Origin: Larix sibirica
Lineage: Eukaryota; Streptophyta; Pinopsida; Pinales; Pinaceae
NCBI GenBank assembly: GCA_004151065.3
Contig: NWUY0300052727.1
Coordinates: forward strand, 29,173-44,394
DNA length: 15,222 nt
Direction of reading: 5' to 3'
Part shown: positions 7,303 to 15,222 of the stretch, piece after piece
Layout: the number at the start of each line of letters is the position of its first letter
How positions within the stretch are numbered: position 1 is the stretch's first letter
The notes under the pieces: generated by a model
Database searches by the model: none
What the model saw: the letters and a program-made list of their open reading frames with translations, nothing else
What the model was told of the DNA's origin: nothing
Program-made: the position numbers and the translations under genes

Positions 7303-7376
7303 GGGGGGTGTTAGACACCTTAGTATACATCATACACCCCTTTAGACCCCATCATTTAGCCTAACACACCCCTTGG
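7299..7376. repeat. Inverted repeat at the gypsy PPT/LTR junction
   Basis: Arm 7299-7314 (ccaaggggggtgttag) is the reverse complement of arm 7361-7376 (ctaacacaccccttgg) at 15 of 16 positions, with a 46-bp loop. The left arm contains the purine tract and the first bases of the LTR-like repeat, so the LTR start could fold back. Confidence 0.75.
7303..7308 (+). other. Polypurine tract of the gypsy element
   Basis: Six G residues, preceded by AA, stand directly before TGTTAGACACC. This is the expected PPT-LTR junction downstream of gypsy pol on the plus strand. Confidence 0.6.
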
Positions 7377-7810
7377 AGACAAAATCCAATGATTTTTGCA
7401 TGATTTAGACAAGTCTGAGTGATTTTGGGAGGTAGGTGAAAGGAAATATTCCCTTTTCAGTAGTTTGCCCTCCTTGAGCTACAATCTTGAGTGAGGTGTC
7501 ATTTTTTATTGGATTTGGTCTCAATCAATCCCTATTTGTTCTCTCCATATCTCCTAGGTAGCACATGAGGAGCCCTTGAGCTAGTTAACTTCATGATGTG
7601 TCAAATTACAGTCTAGTTAACTTCACGAGGTGTCATATGACACTATTTCACTCCAACTCATGAAATTCGCCCCCCTCTTCCTATTTTTCTATTTAGGCAA
7701 GCTCTCCCCTCTCTATTTCTTGTTAGTTGATACTTGGAGCACTGTTGTAATCACTCTTTTAGAGAGCAGTATTGTTTAATAAAGAAAGACTTTGGGGCTC
7801 ATCTCGAGAT
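7309..7810 (+). mobile_element. Probable start of the gypsy 3' LTR (right end not resolved)
   Basis: TGTTAGACACC follows a purine tract about 750 bp after the end of gypsy pol. Its partner 5' LTR would lie left of the window, so the length and end cannot be read here. A polyadenylation-type aataaa is present at 7778-7783. The end given is only that of the visible signal; the LTR may be much longer. Confidence 0.5.
7581..7635. repeat. Two 23-bp direct repeats, 32 bp apart
   Basis: ctagttaacttcatgatgtgtca (7581-7603) recurs at 7613-7635 with two differences. It is a local duplication within the LTR-like region. Confidence 0.65.
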
Positions 7811-9931
7811 TGTTTTGTCAATGTGTGGATGTTATCTTGTATTATGTGGTTAAGGAGGTAATCTGTATCTTTGCATCTATAAATTCTTTCTCTTCTGCAT
7901 CTTTACCATAATTGGATTGTGCTATACTAATGTTTTTCTTGTAGATTGCACCCTGAAGAGGAAGGAAGAGGAGATCCAATCTCGTTCACATCTTTTCATT
8001 GCAGGTTCTCTTGTTGATTTAGAAGATTAAGGTTAGCCTAGAGTAACTTCCTTTCAGTGACTTTTCAGACAAGGCCCTCTTAGATGGTCCTCATTAAGTC
8101 CATTGCCAATCTTTCTTGCACTATTCTCTCTCTCTCTCTCTCTCTCAACCTACCAAGCTCAAAAATAAACTATATTTCTATCTACTTGGTTGTTTGTTTC
8201 AATCTATTTGCACTCAAAAGAACATCATTAAAAATTTAGTTTGCATGAAATAGATCTATCATTAATCTTTCATTATCATAAGTTACATCTATCTTTAAGA
8301 AAAGTTTTGAACTCTCATGCCAAATATAATCATACATAGTTCAGATTTTTCCTAATCTACTTATAAATCTGTGTGTTTTATTGTGTTAAAAACATCTTTG
8401 ATTACAGATTTGCAAGTGAGCAGTTGGGTATCTTAACCAACAACACCTGCAAGCTGTTCCATAAGTCTTCCCTTGCAATTTTTATGATTTATGCTCGCTC
8501 GTTTTTGGCAAGAAAGTGCAGGTTTGGAGAGCCATTAGACAGACTAGTCTCAAGAAGAAGGGTATTCAAGCTACCCACTTTTTGAAGCAACTTTCACCTT
8601 CTTTCCCTTTTTTTTTGAGTAATTGTAAGCTTGACCGTATCCCTTCTAAGTAAGTTCTAATGGAATAGCAAACACTTCTTCTAAAAAGTCCCTGGGACAA
8701 TCGTAAATAATTGGAAATAGTGGTCAAGCCACTAGTCCTTCACATCCCCCTGCCCCTTGTCTTAGTTGCGAGTGGTTTGTTATTTTTGTAGTTTGATTTC
8801 ATTTACATTTGTCATTTGCGTATTCTAGCTTAGATCACCTAGAATTTGCTATTGTTTGTCCTCCACAAGTGGATGTCACTCAAAGCACCTTAGCTAAAAA
8901 GAACCTTAATTAAATTCTCAAATTCTACCAACATAAAGAATCAAGCTCTACACTTTCATTACGGCTGAGGTGTACCTTGTATCTTGAGACCCCTGAGTCA
9001 ACTAAACCCAGAATTTACTAGTTGCGCATAGATCATTCTCAGGCTTGCCCATGGGGCATGGGTGTCTCTCTCCATTCGGTCTTCTAACTTTATCTAGCTT
9101 AGGACTAATAACTAATCTCTTTTATAAATTACTCACTAATTGCTTTACATTCCTAGTCTCCTAGATTATACTTTTTTTTTTCTATTTTTTATGGACACCA
9201 ACAATCTAGTTTAGGACTTTCATCATTTACAATCTAATTAGCTAAAAGGAAATACAAAACATTTACTACCTCTTATCATCTTTCAAGCATAAGAATACAA
9301 GCAAAATCTTCGTATTTCAAAGATTCACACATGCAAGTTTCATGATATTAGATCTAAGCTTCCTTATGAACACTAATCTGTGTCGCATAGATCTATTTAG
9401 GCACCGGTCTTTCTGAATATCTTACTTGCAAGGAATCTTATGTGCTTGTGAAGTTGAAGTTCTAAGTTCTTGTGCCTTTCTTTATCTAGAATAGATCTGT
9501 TTTAAGTGCTTTATTTCCTAAGTAGTTGGTTGTAACTACATTTAACTCCTATAGTTTACTTATCCTTAGATTATTTTATTAGGGACCACCTTTGTTTAGG
9601 AGTTGGTTGAAACAAAGAGGTTGAGTGTTGTGGTGACAGTTGCACCCAACCTAAACTTGCCCCCAAGGTTGCACCAAGTGAGTTAAGATTTTTCTCACGT
9701 TTCCCAAATGCAGATTAGGTGGCAATAGTGCTCCAAAAGGCATCTCTCCGGATTAAAAAATAAAATGGAAAGAATGAAAAATAGCATCAGTCTAGCCTTC
9801 TTGTAAAAAATAGTCTCACTGGACTTGCTTTCTTTACAAAAACCTTGAATGTATGAGAATCCATGTCATGTGGGCCCCTTGATCTAGGTTTCCCAAAAGG
9901 AAACTTCTAAATATAACAATCTCGAACTCTA
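7811..9931. other. Non-coding stretch without recognisable gene
   Basis: No reading frame with family resemblance is seen on either strand; the open frame at 8373-8585 shows no motif. The stretch contains a (TC)11 run (8125-8146) and AT-rich sequence. It is probably LTR or other repeat relic. A weak PBS-like TGGTGACAGTTGCACCC lies at 9631-9647 (see findings). Confidence 0.4.
8125..8146. repeat. (TC)11 microsatellite
   Basis: An uninterrupted 22-bp run of TC, flanked by ctat on the left and aacctacc on the right. Confidence 0.9.
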
Positions 9932-10181
9932 ATGGCTTTGGCAAGAACCTTTATCAATGTGCATGCTTGGATCAACAAACAATATGACCAGCCTGATGGA
10001 ATCTCATTGGATCTTAACACTCTATTAGTGCAAGCACAACTAGGGGTTGACACTCAGTTGAATCTCATTGGATCTTAACACTCTATTAGTGCAAGCACAA
10101 CTAGGGGTCGATTACATCCTTTTTCCTAGTGATCCCAATAAAGGGGCACTGATGTGTAGGTCAATAGTAGTGCCATTCTAG
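9932..10181 (+). pseudogene. Broken short coding relic, unknown family
   Basis: From the ATG at 9932 the plus strand reads MALARTFINVHAWINKQYD, then ISLDLNTLLVQAQLGVD. A 61-bp-period duplication then shifts the frame, and taa ends it at 10078. Read from the second copy, the same protein continues as LGVDYILFPSDPNKGALM up to tag 10179-10181. This implies an older continuous frame broken by the duplication. I do not recognise the family. The setting, between LTR-type relics, suggests a retrotransposon gag or similar, but no domain proves it. Confidence 0.4.
9999..10111. repeat. Tandem duplication, period 61 bp
   Basis: Positions 9999-10050 and 10060-10111 are identical at 51 of 52 bases (gaatctcattggatcttaac at the start of each). 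A 9-bp spacer separates them. The near identity marks it as much younger than the retrotransposons around it. Confidence 0.9.
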
Positions 10182-11032
10182 CAGGTTCTAGATCTAGGGG
10201 ATCCTAAGGATCCTCCTGCCCCCCATTAATGAGATCCGTGCAAGATTTTCGACTCAAATTTTGGGACAAGTCTCGACCTTCTAGTAGGTAGACCTCCACT
10301 TCCAGACAACAGCAACAGGATTCCTCCTCTAAGTGGTGAAACATGCAATAAATCAGTTCTTCCATCTCTTTTGGACAACCCTCTATAACGAGCTTTTTCT
10401 CTTTGATCTCGAATTCTAGGAGTGATACTTATACAAAGGAGTATGACCTCTAGTGCAGGATTTCTTCCTCCAATGATCAGTCTGAGGGGCGTTCAGGGTT
10501 CCCCTATACCCCCTCCAAGGCATCCCTCCAAGGAATTTTCGTCTTTTGGCTCTTTTCCTTAGCAGTCCATACATCACTCCAGGTTTCCCAGTAGCATGTT
10601 ATTCTCTAGCTATTAAATTTTAGATCTTAGATTAGATCTGCTTTTGGTTTTTATAAGTGACCTTTGTGCTCCTATAGTGTATTGAATTTTGATACTTTTG
10701 TACGTAGTAGTCACATTGATCTACTTGTGGTCTTTTGTTGGATGTTAATACAATTAGCTCATCTCATCTTATCTTATCTTCAACAGTTGGGATGGCCCCC
10801 AGTGCTGGTTTATTTTCCTTTTTATTGCAGAATTAGCATTTGTGTTGGTTTTGTTTGATTTTTGCGTTCTCTTGTGAATCTCAACACAAAGACCTCAAGA
10901 TCATCTTGCCCTATGAATATTTGGTCGGCTCGCCTGTATTCTTTATGTTCTTGTGTGTGAACAGTCCCTTGTTCCATCTCTGATTAGTGCAGTCCCTAGG
11001 CCTTCACTTGCTCTCCTTGGCTTCTCATTATG
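10182..11032. other. Non-coding or strongly decayed stretch
   Basis: At 10182-10612 the plus strand gives short Pro/Ser-rich readings split over three frames (for example GFLPPMISLRGVQG, near 10460). They could continue the relic at 9932, but this is weak. On the minus strand, 10822-10977 is a small 51-codon frame (MEQGTVHTQEHKEYRR...) just inside the minus-strand PBS at 11033. It could be the start of an internal domain of that element, but has no recognisable domain. Confidence 0.3.
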
Positions 11033-11044
11033 GCTCTGATACCA
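11033..11044 (-). other. Primer binding site (initiator Met tRNA), minus strand
   Basis: On the minus strand this reads TGGTATCAGAGC, a 12/12 match to the plant initiator tRNA-Met PBS. It stands directly after a sequence ending ...TCTGACA. It marks a separate LTR retrotransposon, oriented leftwards, whose 5' LTR lies to the right and whose internal region lies to the left. Confidence 0.75.
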
Positions 11045-11221
11045 TGTCAGAAAAAACACACAAGCACACAAACAATAAATGCAAGCCTGAATATACAGGA
11101 GAGAAATGTACTTGATTCTTATCATTCAATATGGTGAATATCAATACATATATGGGAGACAATGTTTGTACCAAAACTTCATACAACAAACTTATTACCT
11201 ACCTCCGAAAAAGGCTTAACA
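11045..11221 (-). repeat. Probable 5' LTR of a minus-strand retrotransposon
   Basis: The PBS-side end (plus view TGTCAGAAAAAACAC) is well placed by the perfect PBS. The far end is uncertain: ...GGCTTAACA at 11221 gives 177 bp, while ...GAAAGACA at 11339 would give 295 bp. No partner LTR is seen in the window, so the left part of this element is deleted or unrecognisable. Confidence 0.5.
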
Positions 11222-11324
11222 ACATTAATGAAACATGTCTTGCATATAATTAAATCACTTTCTTTCTAACCTAAAGTACAATGTAAGCTTATTATATGGC
11301 CATTATGATACACTACAAAAAGCT

Positions 11325-11774
11325 GATAAAGGAAAGACAGTTCATGAGCAGGGCTGCCTAGAGGATGAATCGGCCATAGAAAATGGGGTTAATAGGACTA
11401 AAATAAAGCATATAAGGCATCCAGATTGTGAAAAGGATGAGGAATGTCTCAGCTTGACTAAGGAAGTCTAGAATGTATGTGGCACCTGACTTTGGAACTA
11501 ATTTGGAACAAGGGGAAAAGGTTGAAACAAAAAAATTCAGTAATGTTACAGAATCAGATTAGGAACTTATATCAGGTGATCAGATGGAGAAAGAAAATTC
11601 GCTTGAAGAACCAAAGGATCATCCTTTGGATGCCCCAAAGCAACTGAAGCCTCAATGAATGAAGAAGTGAAATACCCCAATCCTCCCCTTGAGCCATCTA
11701 AGAAAGGGCCAAAGGAGAATGCTTTTGATGGCAAAGCAATGCAGTTAAGTGCAGTTTGGATATTGAGGGTCTGA
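11325..11774 (+). pseudogene. Frame-broken acidic coding relic, unknown protein
   Basis: Three consecutive plus-strand readings in different frames give coherent, charged protein-like sequence. They are VHEQGCLEDESAIENGVN... up to tag at about 11470, then FGTNLEQGEKVETKKFSN and MEKENSLEEPKDHPLDAP with one tag inside, then NEEVKYPNPPLEPSKKGPKE up to tga 11772-11774. Glu, Lys, Asp and Pro dominate, as in disordered protein tails. The opposite-strand frame 11567-11980 is its shadow. I cannot assign a family. It may be a gene fragment or retrocopy, or chance composition. Confidence 0.35.
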
Positions 11775-13221
11775 GATCTGGGAAAAATATATGGATGAAT
11801 TTGATATCTTTGTACAAAAGAAAGGATCTGTTGTAACTTGTATATTTCGATTCTCTGGAAGGGGTATCTATGGAATCTTATAATTTCAAGGAAAACATTA
11901 TTTTCCTTTTTTAATGAATAAAAGTATATATGCAATCGTAATCTGCTCCTTGATAACAAACTTACTTTTGTTGGTACCAAGAATTTCTACAATGTATCGA
12001 ACGATAATTTTAACTGCATATTTCTCGAGAGAACAAGCAAAGCTTGAGATCATAATACCTTGCTTGGGAAAGTTGAAAAAATGGAACGCTTAAAATTTTG
12101 TCCACCATTAGAAATGAGAAAAAAAATGACATACAGTTTTCTTAATGATAATATATGTGCTCATAATAGTTCATATTTTATGATATACACAAATTATGTC
12201 ATGGCATAAGCAAGTAATAATCATGATCACTGTGTAAATAAACAAGGGAAAAACTGAGAAGCCATCCTTGGTTTTCCAAGGTCCATGAAGTTGTGGTATG
12301 CATATAGCAGGTAAAAGGAATGTGATTCATCATTATGCCAATGGTTCAGAAATTATATTTTACTTTATAATGAGTTTTTTTAAATAGATATGGGCCTGCT
12401 AATTAACACCCATTAATGGTGGGATCATCCTATTCTACTTTGTCAAAGATATGATTGATTCATTTGACCAGTAGAAATTTCAGCAAGTTTGGTAGAAGTT
12501 TTCTCACTTGGCTGTCAGAATTGGCTACTATGAGATGAATTAAAAATGACAAACTCTGCTGCTAGAACATTAGAAGTCGTAACCACTATTCTGGGACTCA
12601 ATGCACTGAGTTAATGCATATGACTAGGTAAATGTCTAGTGACTAGTCTAAGAGACTGATTGAGGATCACATTGTTCGCCAGTTTTGTAATTCAATCTGC
12701 AGACATTTTCAAGCCAGATATGGCATTTATCATAGAAAGGAAGAAATTACATAATCATACAAGACACTTGTTTGACCTACTATCATACTTAAATGTTGCA
12801 AAGAATATGTAGAAAACAGTGAAATTTTGAGAAAGTAATAGAACTTCAAGCTCTCAGCACCATAGTTACCATAATCGGACTCAGCTCAGACTCAGTGAGG
12901 CAGTTGACTTGACATACTTGGAAATATAAAATAATGCAGGAAAAATTACTGGCAAGTATGATATGTATTGGCTTGTGATGCTTGGCATGCCTGGGAGTAT
13001 GGTGTGTATTGACGATTCAATACTCAGTCAACAATAGTAGGAAGACTATTGAGGAGTACTTGTCCCAAGTCCATACTCTCCCATATTCGTGGGCACATTG
13101 GAATCATACTTGGGTGTATTGCAACTATGCTTAGCACTAAGACAATAGGTTTGATAATGTGGATGACAAAAAAGTTTGGTGCTTTGTATACCCAGTATTG
13201 GAGTTCAGCTGTGATAATTAC
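11775..13221. other. AT-rich non-coding stretch
   Basis: No supported gene is seen. The open frame at 13049-13330 (plus) overlaps the minus-strand exon and shows no motif. A small imperfect hairpin (actcagtcaacaatag / ctattgaggagt) lies near 13022-13056. The stretch is possibly a downstream intron of the minus-strand gene. Confidence 0.4.
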
Positions 13222-13364
13222 CTCTGAAGCCGTTTCTTATAGACATTGTTTGAATCCAATGCATTTGCCAGTTCTGTCTCCAAGGCCACAATCCTGTTGG
13301 CTGTGTTTTCATCTTTTGCAGGTTCTTTAGACCTAGAAATCATAGTCTGAAGCTGCCCATTGAC
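13222..13364 (-). CDS. Exon of an unidentified, probably coiled-coil protein (downstream exon)
   Basis: On the minus strand the 143-bp block is preceded by a canonical acceptor (tttctctgcag) and followed by a donor (AG|GTAATT). It is open in one frame for 47 codons plus 2 bases: VNGQLQTMISRSKEPAKDEN, then ANRIVALETELANALDSNN, then VYKKRLQ. The sequence is rich in Gln, Glu, Lys and Leu with no Pro-Gly clusters beyond one Pro, which fits a coiled-coil segment. It joins in phase 0 to the exon at 13535-13645 across a 170-bp intron. No catalytic domain is visible, so a kinesin or golgin tail or a filament-like protein are only possibilities. It has no internal stop, unlike all other coding relics here. 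Further exons were not found in the window. Confidence 0.6.
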
Positions 13365-13534
13365 CTGCAGAGAAACCACTTAATGTCATGGCACATTGAT
13401 ACAATCCACAATGATAAGTTGTAACCTCTTTATAAATAAAATTTTCAATTCCTGTGAGAAACATTGTATGAACTGATCTTGCTATTTTAAATTATGTTTC
13501 TAAATCCAAGCGTGCAATTCAAGGTAGGCAATAC

Positions 13535-13645
13535 CGTTTGCAAATGCTGCAGTTCTCTTTGGAGATTTTCTTGTGAACCAAGCTTGGATAAAAGGTTCTT
13601 TTCACGTTCTGAAAGTGCTGAATTTTGAATTTTCCAACTTTTCAA
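13535..13645 (-). CDS. Exon of an unidentified, probably coiled-coil protein (upstream exon)
   Basis: On the minus strand the 111-bp block sits between an acceptor (ctggattgcag) and a donor (CAAACG|GTATTG). It encodes exactly 37 codons in phase 0-0: LKSWKIQNSALSEREKN, then LLSKLGSQENLQRELQHLQT. Leucines and charged residues are spaced as in a heptad pattern. Together with the next exon it gives an 84-residue uninterrupted segment reading LQHLQT|VNGQLQ at the junction. Exact codon multiples, canonical GT-AG borders and absence of stops in both blocks argue for a real gene, or a recent copy of one. The identity is unknown. Confidence 0.6.
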
Positions 13646-14450
13646 CTGCAATCCAGTTTGAAAAGACATTAGTAAGTGGACAGAAATTATATGAATATTC
13701 ATGTACAGCATAGGATATATTTTCAGAAGTTGAGAAGAGTGTCCTGTTTATCTATGTAATATTCCTAAAATGTTTCATGTATCACTCTTTTATTTCCACA
13801 TTGTTGGCATTTGCCTTTCTAATGTTCTTCGAGTTGTTTTTGGTTTCTGACATTTCAAACCATTTTCTGAACTTTGAAATTTTCCTAATGTTTCTTCAGA
13901 GGATGTACTAGTTATGCATTTATTCTCGAAAGCAATTTGTGCCCAGTGAAAATATCCTGCACATTCTCAGGTTATTGAGAATAAGCACTATCCAATCAAT
14001 TTTGAGGACCTGTGCCATTGCCATTTAAATAACAATGATCATTGGCCACCTTGATCTCCAGTCCAGGATTCTATTATTTAGGACCTGGAACACAAAATGA
14101 AGCTATAAAGATTTCTGGACATTCAGTAAGAAGCCTCTGACCATTTGTACAAGGCAATCAGTCATGTTATTATTGTTGTGAACTTGCATGAAGAGGTGAA
14201 CCACAGAGATATCCTGTTACAGATTACCTTGTAATCTTTCCTACAACTTATAGGCCCATATAAAATAAAGGTCCAGACTCCAGAGTCTAGACTACATAGG
14301 ACAAGGATAAGTTGACTTCTCAGAGTGATAAATGTTATTTTACCAAGACTCAGCAGGCAGATTACTATTCCTATGTCTATTCTCAGTTAGAAAACAACTT
14401 TAATGACTGATAAACATGAATAATAACACAGTTGAGTCTGTAACTTTACA
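13646..14450. other. Non-coding stretch, probably intron or flank of the minus-strand gene
   Basis: No further exon could be supported. A 14-bp hairpin sequence agactc-ca-gagtct lies at 14275-14288. Sequence just left of 14451 (ctttaca) is the flank of the LTR that begins there. Confidence 0.35.
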
Positions 14451-14793
14451 TGCACAGCGGAAATAAAAGAACCATTCACAATAATAACACCAACATACCC
14501 TGGAAAACCCCTGAAGGGGAAAAAACAACAAAGAGTGTTTTTATTATTCAATGGCAGCTTCAGAAAAATGCTCAGGAAAAATATTACAGTAGTTTAGAGT
14601 TCACCCAGACTTGGGTACACCAAGAGAAATCGACCGAGCTCCTCTGCAAACTCGGCCTGGGTACTCCAATGTTGTACGGCCTAGCTCACGCTGGCTGTAC
14701 GGCCTCAAGAAACAGGCCTGAACCCTTTCTACTCACGGCTGAGGAGAAATACGGCCTCTACAGCCTGGGCACCTCTCCTATGTGTACTGTACA
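14451..14793 (-). repeat. LTR of a minus-strand LTR retrotransposon
   Basis: Read on the minus strand, it starts TGTACAG (14793) and ends CTGTGCA (14451). These termini are inverted copies at 6 of 7 bases. A purine tract (tgggggc, 14794-14800) stands just before the start. Inside, an AATAAA (plus view tttatt, 14540-14545) precedes a T-rich end with ggggttttccaggg and gttattattg, a composition common in plant LTR ends. The U3-like half holds four CGGCCT motifs (plus view 14653, 14677, 14700, 14752), three within TACGGCCT. The bases after 14793 do not repeat the left flank, so it is a 3' LTR with internal sequence to the right rather than a solo LTR. The plus frame 14450-14803 translates this LTR and is not a gene. 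Confidence 0.6.
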
Positions 14794-15222
14794 GCCCCCA
14801 TGAACCTTTGGAATTCGGCCAACCTTCCTTGCTGTGGATTTTGACCCAGCAATATGCTCAGAAAAAACTCGGTTTTGAGTCTTGACTGTCCTGGAAGCTG
14901 CAATATTCTTCCACACTTTCACTGCTCTCTCACACTCTTTCTTGGTGTCTTGTTCATCCGTCCTCTTAGTCAATTTTTCCCTAATATACAATCAATGGCT
15001 GAAATTGTATCTCTAGGCCTCATATTGTAAATTTTTCAATGCTCTGAAAACTCAGACCCCAACCCGGTTTCAAGTATCAATAAATCATTGTTTAATGCCC
15101 GAACCCAATATTACTGCCCCGGAGTAAAATATAAAAGCATAAACAAATTTATAACTAGAAATACATGAAGTCTTTTACTCTTTTCTCATCAGCAATAATC
15201 ACACACATAAATAATTGACACA
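14794..15222 (-). other. 3' internal region of the minus-strand retrotransposon (partial)
   Basis: It begins with the purine tract and runs off the window. A minus-strand open frame (14758-14991) crosses the tract into the LTR and shows no known domain, so it is not called. No pol motif is visible; the diagnostic part would lie beyond the right edge. Confidence 0.4.

Noticed and set aside
8373-8585. 70-codon plus-strand open frame
   Set aside because: No start context, motif or neighbour supports it; length is expected by chance in this composition.
11567-11980. 137-codon minus-strand open frame
   Set aside because: Opposite strand of the acidic plus-strand relic; its composition has no protein-family character.
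13049-13330. 93-codon plus-strand open frame
   Set aside because: Antisense to a minus-strand block with canonical splice sites and better coding character.
14275-14288. Short hairpin as a transcription terminator
   Set aside because: A 6-bp stem without a T-run in a eukaryotic intergenic or intron region carries no such meaning.
14450-14803. 117-codon plus-strand open frame
   Set aside because: Coincides almost exactly with the minus-strand LTR; open by chance because of its GC-rich part.

Overview
The window looks like a stretch of a large, repeat-rich plant nuclear genome. It is AT-rich and holds no compact operons, no bacterial-type gene packing and no CRISPR array. What can be recognised is relics of Ty1/copia-type and Ty3/gypsy-type LTR retrotransposons, all broken by stops and frameshifts. 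Near the right end there are two short exon-like blocks with canonical splice sites. A gymnosperm or similar large-genome plant is possible, but that is inference.

Layout. Positions 1-310 and 4931-6554 are the two halves of one decayed Ty3/gypsy pol gene (RNase H, integrase zinc region, integrase core, integrase tail). Its 3' untranslated part runs to a purine tract at 7303-7308, and an LTR-like start follows at 7309. Inside the RNase H part of this old gypsy sits a second element at 311-4925. It is a copia-type element with three LTRs (311-553, 2660-2887, 4685-4925) and two internal domains in the order LTR-internal-LTR-internal-LTR. One 5-bp target duplication (gatca/gagca) flanks the whole array, and the empty-site reading frame closes exactly. 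Each internal domain carries an initiator-Met-tRNA primer binding site, a long leader with a 24-bp minisatellite, a gag-only gene (copia-type gag domain plus CCHC knuckle), a non-coding 3' part and a polypurine tract. Neither carries protease, integrase, reverse transcriptase or RNase H, so this is a non-autonomous gag-only (TR-GAG-like) element in tandem form. A 291-bp AT-rich element with an 11-bp target duplication sits in the first internal domain only.

Positions 7309-11250 are mostly non-coding repeat relics. They include a (TC)11 microsatellite, a short broken coding relic disrupted by a 61-bp-period tandem duplication (9932-10181), and a minus-strand LTR end with a perfect Met-tRNA primer binding site (11033-11045). 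Positions 11325-11774 hold a coding-like but frame-broken acidic relic on the plus strand. Two minus-strand exons (13535-13645, then 13222-13364) join in phase 0 and encode a Lys/Glu/Gln/Leu-rich, probably coiled-coil, protein that I cannot name. A minus-strand LTR (14451-14793) and the start of its internal region close the window.

How the parts relate: the gypsy inserted first and decayed. The tandem gag-only element entered its pol gene later and has itself decayed, with LTRs about 9-10% diverged by hand count. The 291-bp element entered last. Only the two exons are candidates for a living gene. No new defence or metabolic system was seen; the unusual object is the three-LTR, two-gag tandem element.
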